Below are positions 13,601 to 26,415 of a stretch of DNA of 64,000 nt, in pieces; position 1 is the stretch's first letter; the number at the start of each line of letters is the position of its first letter. The notes beneath the pieces were generated by a model. The model was not told the origin of the DNA, ran no database searches, and saw only the letters and a program-made list of their open reading frames with translations. A program made the position numbers and the translations under genes. This stretch comes from Notospermus geniculatus (taxonomy: Eukaryota; Nemertea; Pilidiophora; Heteronemertea; Lineidae), in NCBI GenBank assembly GCA_002633025.1, contig NMRB01000202.1, positions 454,198-518,197 on the forward strand, given 5' to 3'.

Positions 13601-14135
13601 CGATACATGATGACATTATTGAATCATATTTGCATTAACCATGTTGAGCTTCAAGTGTTGACCTTTCTGATGAAGCATGCCAAGAACATTCATCCACGAG
13701 GTGCATGTGGCGACATGTGAGAACATAACACATAGCAAAAGATTTATCATCAATGTTTCCAATTGTAGCCTTGGTTTGTTGACCGAAGCTGAATGGAGTT
13801 GTTCAACTTCGGTTACAGAATTGACAAATTGATGTGATTAATTGCAAGAATTAATTGCATTTACGCAAACTTTGATAGATTGTTGCATGATCTGACAACA
13901 TAGCCAAGATAGATGATGATCTTGGGATGAACATTTTCGTGTTTATGCTTAAATGTGGCAATCTGATGAAGCCAAGCATCTGATGGGATTGTTAAAAAAA
14001 CGTCACATGTGAAATGAAAAAATCTATCCAGTATAAGGAAAATAAAGCCTGCAGCACAAGCTGCAACTTTGTGCTGCAACTACTGGAGATTTTTGTCTCC
14101 AGAGACAGAAATCTCCATTATCCACCATGTGCTAG

Positions 14136-14318
<183 letters not shown>

Positions 14319-15199
14319 TAAGTGATTCTCTCCAGACGTTTCTTGATCAGTTGGTGCAACGACTGTCGATTTCATCTTCACAGTCGTTACTTGTTTCATG
14401 CTTGACTGAGAACCTTAATTAGGTATTGATGGATTTTTTATTTGATGGCTGTGGTGTAGCTAGTATAAAAAGAAGCTGTAGGACAGAGTTTTATCTTAAC
14501 CCCTTAAAATGCCAGGGATGACAATCATCAACATGAGATTCTGAATGAAACTGCTTCTCAGATGGTGCGGTAGTTGCTCTACACATAATACTTGGTGGAA
14601 GATTGTGTTAGTGTTAGTGTAGATTTTTGTGTTGGCGATTTTTGGTAAAATATTTTGGAAACCGCGCCAATTATTTTTCAGTTGAAGGGTTTTAAAATAC
14701 CTCGCATTATTTGTGATCAAAAGAAATGCAAAACTTCAGGAGCCGAGTACTTCAACTTGTATTTTTGGAAGTGTTTATGATGTGAAAATAATCAGATCTC
14801 ATGCTCGTAAAGATGTGTTCAATTGCAGCAGATTTCCTCATCGCCATAGGAACCAGTGTCACCTGATTCATGAAGACGTCTTACATGCATATTACAAGAA
14901 GACTAAGCTACCTACCAATTAACTTATTCGGAAATGCTCATCTTCCTGAAAGATTGTCAATTTCTTTATGGTTGCTATGGAAACATTGAAGTTCAATGCT
15001 CATCAGACCTTCTTATGGCTATTTTGATATTGAAAGTCTTGAAATATTGACCATTGATGTTATGACTTGAGGTGTGCAAGTGACATTAGATCAAAATGAA
15101 GAGTCTCAGGGGAGCAAAGGTTAGGCAGTAATAAACCGGATAGAGTTTGACACATCAAACCGATTGCCTAGTTTCTTTGGCATGTTTGGTCAATTCCCA

Positions 15200-15595
15200 T
15201 GGCAACAACCAATGATGTGATGTTGCATACAACCGTTGAAGTGATATATTGGGTGGGGTGGAGGAATAACCAATGATGTGACATTTGGGGTGGAGGATAT
15301 CGTCAATGATGTGATATCAGGGGTGGAGGAGAACCAATGATGTGATGTCAGGGGTTGCAGTAACGATCAGTGATTTGTGGTTGCAGTAACAATCAGTGTG
15401 TGATATGAGAGTTGGAAGAACTACCAATGATGTACGTCATACAAGGGGTGGAGGAACAAAATTGGTGATGTGATATTACGGGTCAGAAGAACAACCATGA
15501 TGTGATATTATTAGGGATTGCATTAACAACTAGTTATGTGATATCAGGGGTCAGAACTCAGGAGCAACCACTGATATATCATTTCAGGTGTGCGG
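15200..15595. repeat. degenerate minisatellite, unit about 35-45 bp
   Basis: Repeated fragments ACCAATGATGTGAT, GATATCAGGGGT, GGGGTGGAGGA and GCAGTAACRATCAGTG recur in variable order and spacing. Unit length drifts and many copies are truncated, indicating an old array. No coding potential. Confidence 0.8.
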
Positions 15596-17214
15596 CGTGC
15601 AGGAATAGCTTGCTGGCGATCACATAATCTGATATTCATGTCACTTTACTTGAAATGATAAAAAATTCTTTTGAAATGGTAAACATTAAATCAATATGTA
15701 GCCCACCAAAAAGATGGATGTTGCATAGTAAACCTGTTAATATTTATCATTTATTATTGATGTGCATTCATTCTTGGCTTCCTGTTGCTAATGCGCCGTG
15801 GTTGTGTTGGCATTTCTAGCATAGTAGTTGCTGACAAGTGTTTGCTTATCGCTGGGATATTTATGACTATACTTCGTTTCAAATATTGGTAAATATTGGT
15901 TTTCTGTCTTGTCTGCATAGTCAAGGAATGGTGGAGGAAAAGGCAATGCTTTGTATGAACCATGTGTTGGAATGGTGTTGATGGTCTACAGATAGGTGGC
16001 CTGTGGTTGGTTGAGTTTGGCGATGACCTGCAGTGCTGTGGTATAAAGCCTTGGCCTGACTTCTTCAAACAAGGGGCATGGTGAAGATTGGATGGCATTG
16101 AGAGATGGTGTACATTCTGTATAAAAGTGACTCAAAGATTGGTGTATCTCTTATACCCTGAAGGTACGCAGTGTGTTTGTCACAAGAGCACATGAGTTCA
16201 TTTCCTCTTATTGATTTCATATCCTCTTCGGGGATGAGGCTCAAGTGATGATGAGCATGTTGTCTATGTACGACAACAAGATGAAACATGTATAGCTTTG
16301 GAATGTTGACATCATGATCAGTCACTGTCCTTGATATTTCTCACCATGTGTCCATGAGATCAGTGGTTTCTTGCTCACCAACTGCCAATTGCTCTTCCCA
16401 GGAAGATCTGTGTGGCAGTTTTGCAACCTGATTGGGTAGAACCATTCTAGGCAGTGGGTCCTTCAAGGATGTTCCATTCAAGCTAGGTCCTCTGTTGCTG
16501 TTTGTCTTTGGTGATATCCCTGTCACAAAGAAAGGGGCCGCTCTCAGGGCAGGCCAGATCCTCTTCTATCGTATCTCGTCTATGCAAAGAAAGGGAAGAA
16601 CCATTCTTCAAGCAGGGCAAAGTCTTCATTGGAACCATGACCAAAGGATGTAGGCCTACTCCGCTTCGGCCAGACCAATGCTCTTTTAGCATTAGGTAGG
16701 TATGATCTTTGTATAAAAGTTTCCCTCCCACACAATCTAGGAGAAAAAAAACAAAGAGCGCTTCTCTAAGTCTATACCAGCAAAGTCCCTTGCGTCTCTG
16801 AATTGATGATGTCTCTATTATATCAGCAAGTAGTGCGAATGTTTCACCCCTGACATTCAGGACATCAGTCTATCATTGATTCTTTCTTAATCTTAAGATG
16901 ATTCAGGTGACATTTGCCATTTGTTGGTGTGTTTGTTGAAACAAAAAGACGAAGAATCAGACGGGTTGATTCCTGGACGTCAGTCTCTGATATGCCAGTC
17001 TACAGAGTGTCCAGGGGGTAAAAATATTTCCCTTCAGTCACATACTGCTTTGTCCTTTCCTTACACTTTGTTCTTTCATCAGCAAAGACGTGCTTTTAGG
17101 ACTGTGTTCCCATGAGGTGTTGAAACAAAAGGACGAAAATTCTTTGCAGTTGGAGCAATACTTTGTTCCGTGGATCCCTGTTGTATATACAGAGCCCAGG
17201 TTTGTCTTCATAGG

Positions 17215-17345
17215 GAAATAGGAAGTAGGCGAAAAGGGGAAGAAGATGGAATGGATATGAGCAAAAATTGGCAAAATGGGATTAGGCAAAATGGTAGCAG
17301 GTGAAGTGGTTGTAGACAAAATGAGAGAAGGTGAAATGGATACTC
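17215..17345. repeat. short degenerate tandem repeat, unit about 20 bp
   Basis: GGCAAAATGGGATTA, GGCAAAATGGTAGCA, GGTGAAGTGGTTGTA, GACAAAATGAGAGAA and GGTGAAATGGATAC follow each other with a period of about 18-21 bp. Confidence 0.65.
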
Positions 17346-17674
17346 TTGTCAAATTCACATTTCTATGCAACACTTTTATGGTAACTACAGTCGTGCTTCC
17401 AGGAAATAAGACAGTTCACAATAACCATTATGAAATTTATGAATGATAACATATTACAGGATGTGGGGTATTATGTCAAGTGGGAAGAGAACCTTGTCAT
17501 GTGATTGCTTCGTTGTGACAACATAAATTGTATGTAATAGGTTTGTATTTGTAGTGCCATTGTGGCACGCATTCAGAAGTGGCTGTCCCTGATCACAGTG
17601 AGTGGTGCTTCATTCTAGGCTATTGGTCATGGTCAAATTCTCAGCTGTCAGTTGCTACAAAACAAATTTTGGTG

Positions 17675-17695
17675 GGTACCACTACCAGTGGTACC
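17675..17695. other. perfect short hairpin
   Basis: GGTACCACT and AGTGGTACC are perfect reverse complements (9 bp) separated by ACC. It may be only chance or the core of an old element; no T-tract follows and no role can be assigned. Confidence 0.4.
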
Positions 17696-19716
17696 ATACT
17701 CCGTCACCGGGGAAATTGGTGAGAATCACAGCCTTTTTTTGGCCACCAAGTTGTAAATTGTGTGTCACCAAAATAAAATCAAATTTGGTTGAATTTCAAA
17801 CTTGTTAAAACTTGGATTTTTTGCTAGGTAAACAAATTGACTGGAAATGGTCGGCTAATTGTATACTCTCATTGTTTATCTGCCAATTCAGTGATGTACA
17901 CTGCCTTGTAATGTATGTGTGGCCATATGACTGCCAATCACGAAATTCAAAGAGAGTTCTCATGACACATAGTAACCACATCAGCGCTTGGGACCTCACT
18001 CAAAGCAGGTTAATACCGATAACACAGGAATGTGTAGAGTGGCCTCTTAATGAGTACGTAACCATGACCATCCATCGCCAGATGAAGTGAGACCCTGGTA
18101 TTGGACCACCGCTGTCAATGGTTTATGACCAGATCAATGCCTAAGGAATTGAATTGATTAGTTGGATTAAGCGCACATTAGGCGCACCATATGGGAAGAT
18201 CAGGGAGAGATATCGGCTGGTTACGGCCAGTCATGGTCCACATCTCTTTCACTCCATTGTCTGAGAGAATCACTTAATGACACTTAAGGAATTATTTGGG
18301 ATTTTTTGTGAGGTACGAGTTGAGGTAGTAAAAGTTCTGCAGACAGTTAACAGCTTTGTTATAGTTCGGGATTATTTGATTAATTCCTATGGAAAGAATC
18401 CTCAAGAAAATTGGCAATTGGGGAGTTGGCAATTGATTGAATTTGATAGTTGTTTTTATGGAACATTCCTCCTAGCTTGTGGATGGTAGAGACACCTGGG
18501 GACATTGATAGAAACTAATCAATTGCTCTGCTTTTCTCGTAGTCATTCACTAACCTAGTTTTTTTCCCACTAAACAAATGACTAATTGTATCCTGGATAT
18601 TTCGTTATTAATGAATCATTTGTATTTCTGAGATGAGAATTTAGTGTAGAATGTCACATTCTTGGTGTGATTTTATATTCCTATGCAAAGATAGGTCTCT
18701 TGAAGTATGGCTCTGACATGTCTGAGTGGTTTCAGGAGAAGCAGAAGTAAGGAAGTGTGTATGTGGGGGCTGAATCTGACCCAACATCTGAATTCAGGTC
18801 AGGCCTGAATTTTGGGGTGCGTAGAGTAGAGGGTACCTAAGATACACAAGGTCGATTAACACTCAAGATCAGAACGAGACAAAATGGAGCATATTCGCAC
18901 TTTATTCTAGTTTTGATCTTGTGTGACCTTGAAAAGTAGGTCAAATCCTCTGACACAGAAATTTCTTTAAAGTTTACCCTAAGGGTACGCTCTTGTCCCT
19001 TATCAGTTCCATCCCTTGTTCATCTTCATTATATTGCCCTTGTCATTTCCTGTTATCTCGAAACATTCTTGCCTCATTGAAATTCTTCCAAATGAACCTT
19101 CCCTGTTGCTGATAACGAAGATCAAAGAAAATTTAAAATGCATTAGAAGATCATTAGCCATTGTATATTGTTGGTCTGATTTACTGAACAACCAGATAAT
19201 CATCTGTAATTGTCTTGCCATGATGCGTGAAAAGTGCAAAATGGAAGGCAGAGAATGGAAAGCATGGTATTCAATTAAAAATGGACATTGGATTCTCAGC
19301 ATTCCCATTTTTCTTCTGCCAATGCAATGTTTCTTTAGGCATTCTTCCTATTCCATCAGCACTGTCTTCGTTTCATACATAGCCCCAATTTTCACCAAAC
19401 CAGATTTATTTATTTCATGCAAAATGTAGTTTGGTTTCATGATAAAGTAATGAAAATGATGGCAGCATCCTTTTAAGTTGGCGGCCATTCTGGTGTAGCT
19501 TGTCCTCTGTCTTCTTTACACCCTTCATGATGATAAATGACGCCAATGTGATTCCTTCCTGCGATGTTTACTTTGGTGGGAAAGAGTCCCAAGCCTGACC
19601 ACTTCAATCTTCAGACTTCCTCAGACATTGCAGGCAAAGTTCGACGCACATGAGGCTGAGGGTTTAAACTCGAGATTTTCCATCTCGACATTCGTTCAAA
19701 CCCATGCTTCTGAATC

Positions 19717-21174
19717 CATTATCAGATATGCAATCAAGGCACCCGTCTTTTGGTCCAGTTTACATGGCAATGATAGCACCCTCCTCGGGGAGCCATCCGT
19801 CAAGATTGTGTAAGGAGGTGACATGCTGGAGGGTGACTCAAGTCGACCATCTTGGTGCACTTTTATTGAATTCAAGGTGCAAAGTATTTACCGTATCCTC
19901 GGCTGTACATTTCCTGACCCTAGATGGCAGCACGTATCTATCGGCCGTAAATGAAAAAAAATGGAAGTGGCCAGTCTTGTGTCTCTCTCATGTTTGGGCT
20001 GTAATGTCACGGCGGTGGACGTTATTTGCAAAAGTGAAAAACACGAAAATAAGGGCATGCGAATATTTCGAGGCTCATACACCAGTATTCAGTTGTGTTA
20101 AATGACTTCCCAGTGACAACGCAAAATTACTTCTTAATGGACTATCACCAGTATTCTGTGCCTCAGTTCCCTTGAATACTCTCCTGAACACAATCATTCC
20201 CAGGGATATCAATATTTTCTTGCAGTTTGCTTGCATGCAAAAAGAGGAGAACAGTAACATTGATCTGTATGTGTCAAGTGCGAGTAGCGTGACTTCATAT
20301 GGATGCTGCATTCATGGTGCATGTCATACTGATACTCTTGAAATCGTACACAGTGCTTTCGTCAATATATGCTGTACATCAAAGTACCTGCATGATCTGT
20401 GTATCAATATCGGACATGCTAATAGCTGTGCCAAGACAATGGAATGGCTAATGTAACTCTTGAAAGAAAAGCTTGACCTGTGTTGCATGTATGAGAGACT
20501 GTGAGAACAAGCAAAGGAAAAAGGTTGAGCTGAACCTCCTGCCCGGCCAGGTAGGTGTGTTGAATGTGCCCGACATGAAAGGTGATGAACCATGGAAAGA
20601 GGGCACCACTGCTTGTGGAAGACTGAGCAAAAGTCTGCTTTCCACAGAATGTGTGGTCATCTGAAGAGGTGCTGATCTGAAGATGGTGAATGAAAGTGCC
20701 GTTGGGGACAGAATGGCAATAATATGATCAACTGATGATAGAAGATGGCCAAAGTTCCGCTGGAACTCGTGATTACAGCCATCATTACCGAGTTGAGATA
20801 AGAGAATTGATGACTTCCTGTAGAAGCAATTATTCTCAACAGGAATATAGCCATAAATGTGGGAAGACAATGACCAAGAGATGAAATAAGCCTAAATTGC
20901 TTTGTTGGCTGTCACTAGGTTGGCATAGTGGAAATGTTGGGGCCTGTCACCTCTGAAGTGCCTGGTTCAATCCACAGTGTCAAAGTGTGTCTCAGAATGA
21001 CATTGGGTAACATGTTTGCATGAAACTGAGTATGGTGTCTGTGGATTAAAACAACCTAGTGATTGTTCAACCGTGTTGGAAGAGGTTTCCTGTTGATTGG
21101 TTGGCGTGAATTTTGGTTTAACGAACATTTTCTTTATAAGTTGTGATATTTGTGATTAAAAATCCTTTCCGGGT
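19717..21174. repeat. 1.46-kb direct duplication, left copy
   Basis: Starts at CATTATCAGATATGC and ends at CCTTTCCGGGT, immediately before the N at 21175. It is nearly identical to 21176-22637, with scattered substitutions and small indels, for example near 19955 and 20100. The ORFs inside are preserved in both copies only because the copies are so similar; none matches a family I know. The right part contains a SINE head (about 20910-21030). Confidence 0.95.
20905..21030 (+). repeat. tRNA-derived SINE head (second copy at about 22368-22493)
   Basis: GGTTGGCATAGTGGAAATG resembles box A and AAGTGCCTGGTTCAATCC resembles box B, spaced as in a tRNA-like promoter. The sequence does not make a full tRNA cloverleaf. 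The duplicate lies in the right copy of the 1.46-kb repeat. Confidence 0.55.
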
Positions 21175-21175
21175 N
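21175..21175. other. single ambiguous base at a duplication junction
   Basis: One N sits exactly between the two copies of the 1.46-kb repeat. It most likely marks a join between contigs or a forced merge rather than a simple uncalled base. Confidence 0.8.
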
Positions 21176-22637
21176 CATTATCAGATATGCAATCAAGGCA
21201 CCCGTCTTTTCGTCCAGTTTACATGGCAATGATAGCACCCTCCTCGGGGAGCCATCCGTCAAGATTGTGTAAGGAGGTGACATGCTGGAGGGTGACTCAA
21301 GTCAACCATCTTGATGCACTTTTATTGAATTCAAGGTGCAAAGTATTTACCGTATCCTCAGCTGTACATTTCCTGACCCTAGATGGCAGCACATATCCAT
21401 CGGCCATAAATGAAAAAAAATGGGGCAGGGGGGTGGCCAGTCTTGTGTCCCTCACGTCTGGGCTGTAATGTCACGACGGTGGACATTATTTGTAAAAGTG
21501 AAAAACACAAAAATAAGGGCATGCGAATATTTCGAGGCTCATACACCACTATTCAGTTGTGTTAATGACTTCCCAATGACAATGCAAAATTACTTCTTAA
21601 TGGACTATCACCAATATTCTGTGCCTCAGTTCCCTTGAATAGTCTCCTGAACACAATCATTCCCAGGGATATCAATATTTTCTTGCAGTTTGCTTGCATG
21701 CAAAAAGAGGAGAACAGCAACATTGATCTGTATGTGTCAAGTGCGAGTAGCGTGACTTCATATGGATGCTGCACTCATGGTGCATGTCATACTGATACTC
21801 TTGAAATCGTACACAGTGCTTTCGTCAATATATGCTGTACATCAAAGTACCTGCATGATCTGTGTATCAATATCGGACATGCTAATAGCTGTGCCAAGAC
21901 AATGGAGTGGCTAATGTAACTCTTGAAAGAAAAGCTTGACCTGTGTTGCATGTATGAGAGACTGTGAGAACAAGCAAAGGAAAAAGGTTGAGCTGAACCT
22001 CCTGCCCGGCCAGGTAGGTGTGTTGAATGTGCCCGACATGAAAGGTGATGAACCATGGAAAGAGGGCACCACTGCTTGTGGAAGACTGAGCAAAAGTCTG
22101 CTTTCCACAGAATGTGTGGTCATCTGAAGAGGTGCTGATCTGAAGATGGTGAATGAAAGTGCCGTTGGGGACAGAATGGCAATAATATGATCAACTGATG
22201 ATAGAAGATGGCCAAAGTTCCGCTGGAACTCGTGATTACAGCCATCATTACCGAGTTGAGATAAGAGAATTGATGACTTCCTGTAGAAGCAATTATTCTC
22301 AACAGGAATATAGCCATAAATGTGGGAAGACAATGACCAAGAGATGAAATAAGCCTAAATTGCTTTGTTGGCTGTCACTAGGTTGGCATAGTGGAAATGT
22401 TGGGGCCTGTCACCTCTGAAGTGCCTGGTTCAATCCACAGTGTCAAAGTGTGTCTCAGAATGACATTGGGTAACATGTTTGCATGAAACTGAGTATGGTG
22501 TCTGTGGATTAAAACAACCTAGTGATTGTTCAACCGTGTTGGAAGAGGTTTCCTGTTGATTGGTTGGCGTGAATTTTGGTTTAACGAACATTTTCTTTAT
22601 AAGTTGTGATATTTGTGATTAAAAATCCTTTCCGGGT
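21176..22637. repeat. 1.46-kb direct duplication, right copy
   Basis: Begins with CATTATCAGATATGC directly after the N and ends with CCTTTCCGGGT at 22637, then continues into sequence absent after the left copy. Offset to the left copy is 1459-1463 bp, the drift being caused by small indels, notably a G-rich insertion near 21423. Divergence is at the level expected of alleles in a highly heterozygous species. Confidence 0.95.
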
Positions 22638-23965
22638 TACCAGCAAAGAATCATGACTGTTAAAATATTTTGCCACAACACGATCCATTGGCTTTAAATC
22701 TAACCTCTTTGAACACTAAATGTTAGTTCTCATGCCACATTCTTGTGACTGAAGTATTCCAATTATCAACTTGTCTGGTAAAGGTGTCCCCTCAGGCAAT
22801 TGAGCCTTTGATCTCTGCTCTGATGGAACTTGGAGTGGAAGTTGGATAGAATGACAAAGTTTTGAGCTATATAATGCTAGAGAATGCATAAATAGTGGTA
22901 TTCGTGTATCTATTTCAGATTTTAAATCATATTTCTGTCAGCATGATAGCCTTCCACCCCAGGGCATTGACCTACCATAGACTTGATGATAGCTTGACAC
23001 TGGGCCTGCAGAAATAATGGCGTAGTTGAGCTAATATAGTGTTGTTATGCTGTGTGTGTGGTTCTACATTCCTTGTTATGGCATCTGAAAAAAGCTTTTT
23101 TTCAATCTCCTGCTGATTTCAATTCGTTGAGTTACCATTTATGTCACTTTTGCTTTTCTCAGCTCAGTTGGTTCATTCGCTGGTTGTATCATGTTGAGAA
23201 CAAGACTTGCTTTCGGTTCATTAATTGTCCTCCAACTTCCGTATTGCATACCAAGTACCAGTACATGTATATTGTACTTAAGATCCCGGTGGAACTGTTA
23301 GCATCACAGGTAGACCTTTTTGTTCGTTTCTTCATCTCGAACCGAGCCCACGGCTGAATTATCCATTAGCAAATAATGATGCTCAAGATGCAAGTGGGCA
23401 TTTACAAAAGCTTAAAAAACGCTCTTCTCAGTCTGTACCTAAAGTACTCTATACATAAATGGTGTTGTTTAAGTTGAAGTTTCCTGAGAATCAAATATTC
23501 TTTTTAGCTGAAATACCAAATTCCCAGGGTTTCTGCTCTATTGTGTCAGGCAAGGAGGTGCTCTTTGGCCATACTTATCTATAATTAGAGAAAATGATCA
23601 CAGTCACATTCTGCGAGGTTCTTATATGACACTCAACTTCAAATGAACTACGTGTATGGGTGTTAGGTCTATCTTATCTTGTCGAAGATTTAGAGAGGAA
23701 CATCTCTGACATATACTGCACTGTCATGTAAAAGTGTCAATCTCGTTTGGTATCATATGGGTTAACTATACCCAGTAGGCCGGCTGACACGTTTGCACCA
23801 TCAATGGACCTCCCTGGCATGGTTGCTCTCAGTGTTATCATTCTTCATTAGTGCGGTTGCATTCATCACTATATGATTTATGATGTTGATTTGGATTATA
23901 AACATTGCATGCTTCAGCTATCTGAAACTGCTGCCTACCAGGAAGAAGGAATTCCCCTCATTTAT

Positions 23966-24070
23966 CCTCCCGCAGCAGGGTTAATGGTCTCGTTCCTCTT
24001 CATACAACTTGCACACAAAGTGTGAGTGGATGAAGAGGAGCGAGGTAAAAACCCCTGCTGTGGGAGGATG
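23966..24070. mobile_element. 105-bp foldback MITE with 11-bp target-site duplication
   Basis: CCTCCCGCAGCAGGG at the left end is mirrored by CCCCTGCTGTGGGAGG at the right, and the inverted similarity continues inward (CGTTCCTCTTCAT against ATGAAGAGGAGCG). The element is flanked by the direct repeat CCCTCATTTAT at 23955-23965 and 24071-24081. A target duplication of 9-11 bp fits Mutator-like elements; the class is inferred from that length only. Confidence 0.82.
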
Positions 24071-25913
24071 CCCTCATTTATTCTTCATGCTGTGTAAAAT
24101 ACACTGAATTTTGATCAACTCGCTTTCATGAATGCCCCCTTTCACTTTCTTCCTTCCAAATAATCAAGGTGTAAATGTAGGTCAAACCACTTGTTCTGTA
24201 CATTTCATTTCATCTTTTGGAAAAAGACATACTGCGTTAAGGGGCTGCTTGGCATGGTGAAAGTTTATGATATGAGTAAATAATGTTGGTTTGATGGACT
24301 GAAAACAGCCAGTCTATTTTTACCGAGGATCTAATAAGATGTTGGTTATTTATTTCCAGATTTATGACCACAGCAGTAAAAAATGTCATATTGCAATATG
24401 GGGTAATGAAGCTAATGATTGGATCCGGGTTACTGCGTTTAGAAGCAACCAGTAGACATGCAATCTCGGTTCATTTCCACAATATAAAACCTGTGTCTAG
24501 CATTGGTTTTGCACCTATTTTACCATGGGGTGTTGTGGCTGTAGTGCTGGTTCCTTAGACCAGAGTGTGAGACAGGCCTAGGGTTTCAAAATGAAGAAAA
24601 TTGGTTGAATGGCAAGCAACCTGGTTGTCCTTCCTTTCTGTGTCAACCTTGCCATTCCACACAAGATATTTTCATTGGCTTGTGCATTGCAGGGAAGCAT
24701 GCTTCATGTATGATATATGGAGAAAGATGATAGCCCTTTTGTTTTCATAAATAACTCTGTGCTCCCATTCTTGTCCTTTGCTCAGCAGCAATCTACTGCT
24801 GGCACATCCTATCAGTTGATCTCTGGACCTGAAGGTCTGGGTCACATTTCTCTTCATCCTTTGGTGCAGGCCTAATGATGAGTTACATTGAAATTGTGTG
24901 TATCTTGCCTACTCCAAGGAATTGTGATAAACCTTGACTGCTGTTACATATTAGTAGGTTGAGGAAGTAGTTGCAATTGAAGACTTCTGACACCTGGAAT
25001 ACATTGTCTGAGGGGTGTTTATGTAGGTTGCAGTCAAGATACTGTATGGCCTACTTGTTGAACAACATAGAGTGTTGGACATGCAGAGAATGAGGGAGTA
25101 AGCTGCCACATGCTTGGTCCCATCCCTTTCTGGTGAATCTTGCTGGGTTTTGGTCTGAAACTGTGCTTTGTTTCTTCGATTTCAATGATATGTGTGAGAG
25201 GAAGTGGAACACTTTGGACTTCAGTTGTGCAGGACAAGGCAGTGCCTACCATTTCATGTCAGTGTGGATTTCATATACCTTGGTCTTGGAGTTTGGATCC
25301 CATGTACTTCATACTGTGCAGCTTGATGGAAAGGGTACACATTGTCAGTCTTTGGACCTGAGATGTGAATGTTTGACTTTGTCCTCAGATTCCATTGGGA
25401 TTAGAAGGTTGTATTCCTTGGAATTCCAAGACATCGATTGTTGATGATGTATCAAAGTGTATTTCAAGTGTGAGAACTTACAAGAGACTTTGTGGCCAAA
25501 TGGACCAATTGTTTTGAAGCTTTGGTCACATTCACTTGGGTTGAGGCCAGTTCAGTCACGCATTTCTAATATTCAATAATTTAGCCATAAAATGATCAGG
25601 GCTACTGTTTAATGCTTCTGGCTGGCTTCTGCCATAAAACTCATCCGAAATAATGTGGCTCTGTGCAGGTAGGAGGTGAATCTATGAAGGAATTACCTGC
25701 AATAAAGTATCAGATAACCCAACATGAAAGAGTAAGCGTGTAGTTGGAAACTGTGTAGGAAGGAGCTGTACCAAGGCCAGAGAACCAAAGCTGAAGGCGA
25801 ACAGTCTTAGCCATCAAGCCCTGACTGATAATTGAAGAATGATTGAAGCCTCTGATCTTTGATTACACTGATCAGGCTGATGTCTCGATTTGGCGATCTG
25901 CGGTCACAAGGCA

Positions 25914-25914
25914 N
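25914..25914. other. single ambiguous base at the left edge of the 5.4-kb duplication
   Basis: The N lies immediately before the first base that matches the second copy (31793). Like the N at 21175, it coincides with a repeat boundary and probably marks a contig join. Confidence 0.75.
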
Positions 25915-26234
25915 AAACCTTGATGACTTGTGTTATTGACCATTTGGGAAAACCAAAGTGTCCTAATGTGAAGGAATGCAGGGACATCAATAACTCAAGT
26001 TCTTATGATTGACTTCATGTGACTTCCATTTGTTGGATCGTGTCTGTGGTGTTGGTGATGGAGTGGGGACATTGGCAGAAATCACTCTGGTAACGGAAGC
26101 AAAGCTATCCCAATCTGTATTGAAGTTCACGAGTTGTTTGACATTGGGGAAGGTGCAAGGCGCTTGTTGTGTCCTTGAACAACTGTATAAGCTGATTTCT
26201 TTCATTAACCTAAAAGTTATCCACAATAAAAGGG

Positions 26235-26415
26235 TTGTCAGAGTGGTGTAGTGTCAACATCAGTGCCTGTCATTGGTGAGGTTCTGGGTTCAATCCCAAG
26301 TCAGACTCATTCTTTATGTGATGAGGATACTTTCTTTGACAGCGAGATTTTCTCGGGCACTCTGGTTTCCTCCTGCTTCACATTCCTTTGCCCAATATTG
26401 TCTAATAGAGCAAAG
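26235..26415 (+). repeat. tRNA-derived SINE (copy A)
   Basis: The head has GAGTGGTGTAGTGTCAAC (box A region) and GAGGTTCTGGGTTCAATCC (box B). The body has TTTCTCGGGCACTCTGGTTT and CCTCCTGCTTCACATTCC, then CAATATTGTCTAATAGAGC. The same arrangement recurs at 37673 and, degraded, at 55925 and 53780, which defines a dispersed family. No long A-tail is visible. Confidence 0.78.

Noticed and set aside
16341-16735. Overlapping ORFs suggesting a nested gene
   Set aside because: Several frames on both strands are equally open; no domain, no good start context, no splice sites.
20448-22333. Identical 140-codon minus-strand ORFs repeated in two places
   Set aside because: The repetition comes from the 1.46-kb duplication, not from selection on a protein; no family resemblance.
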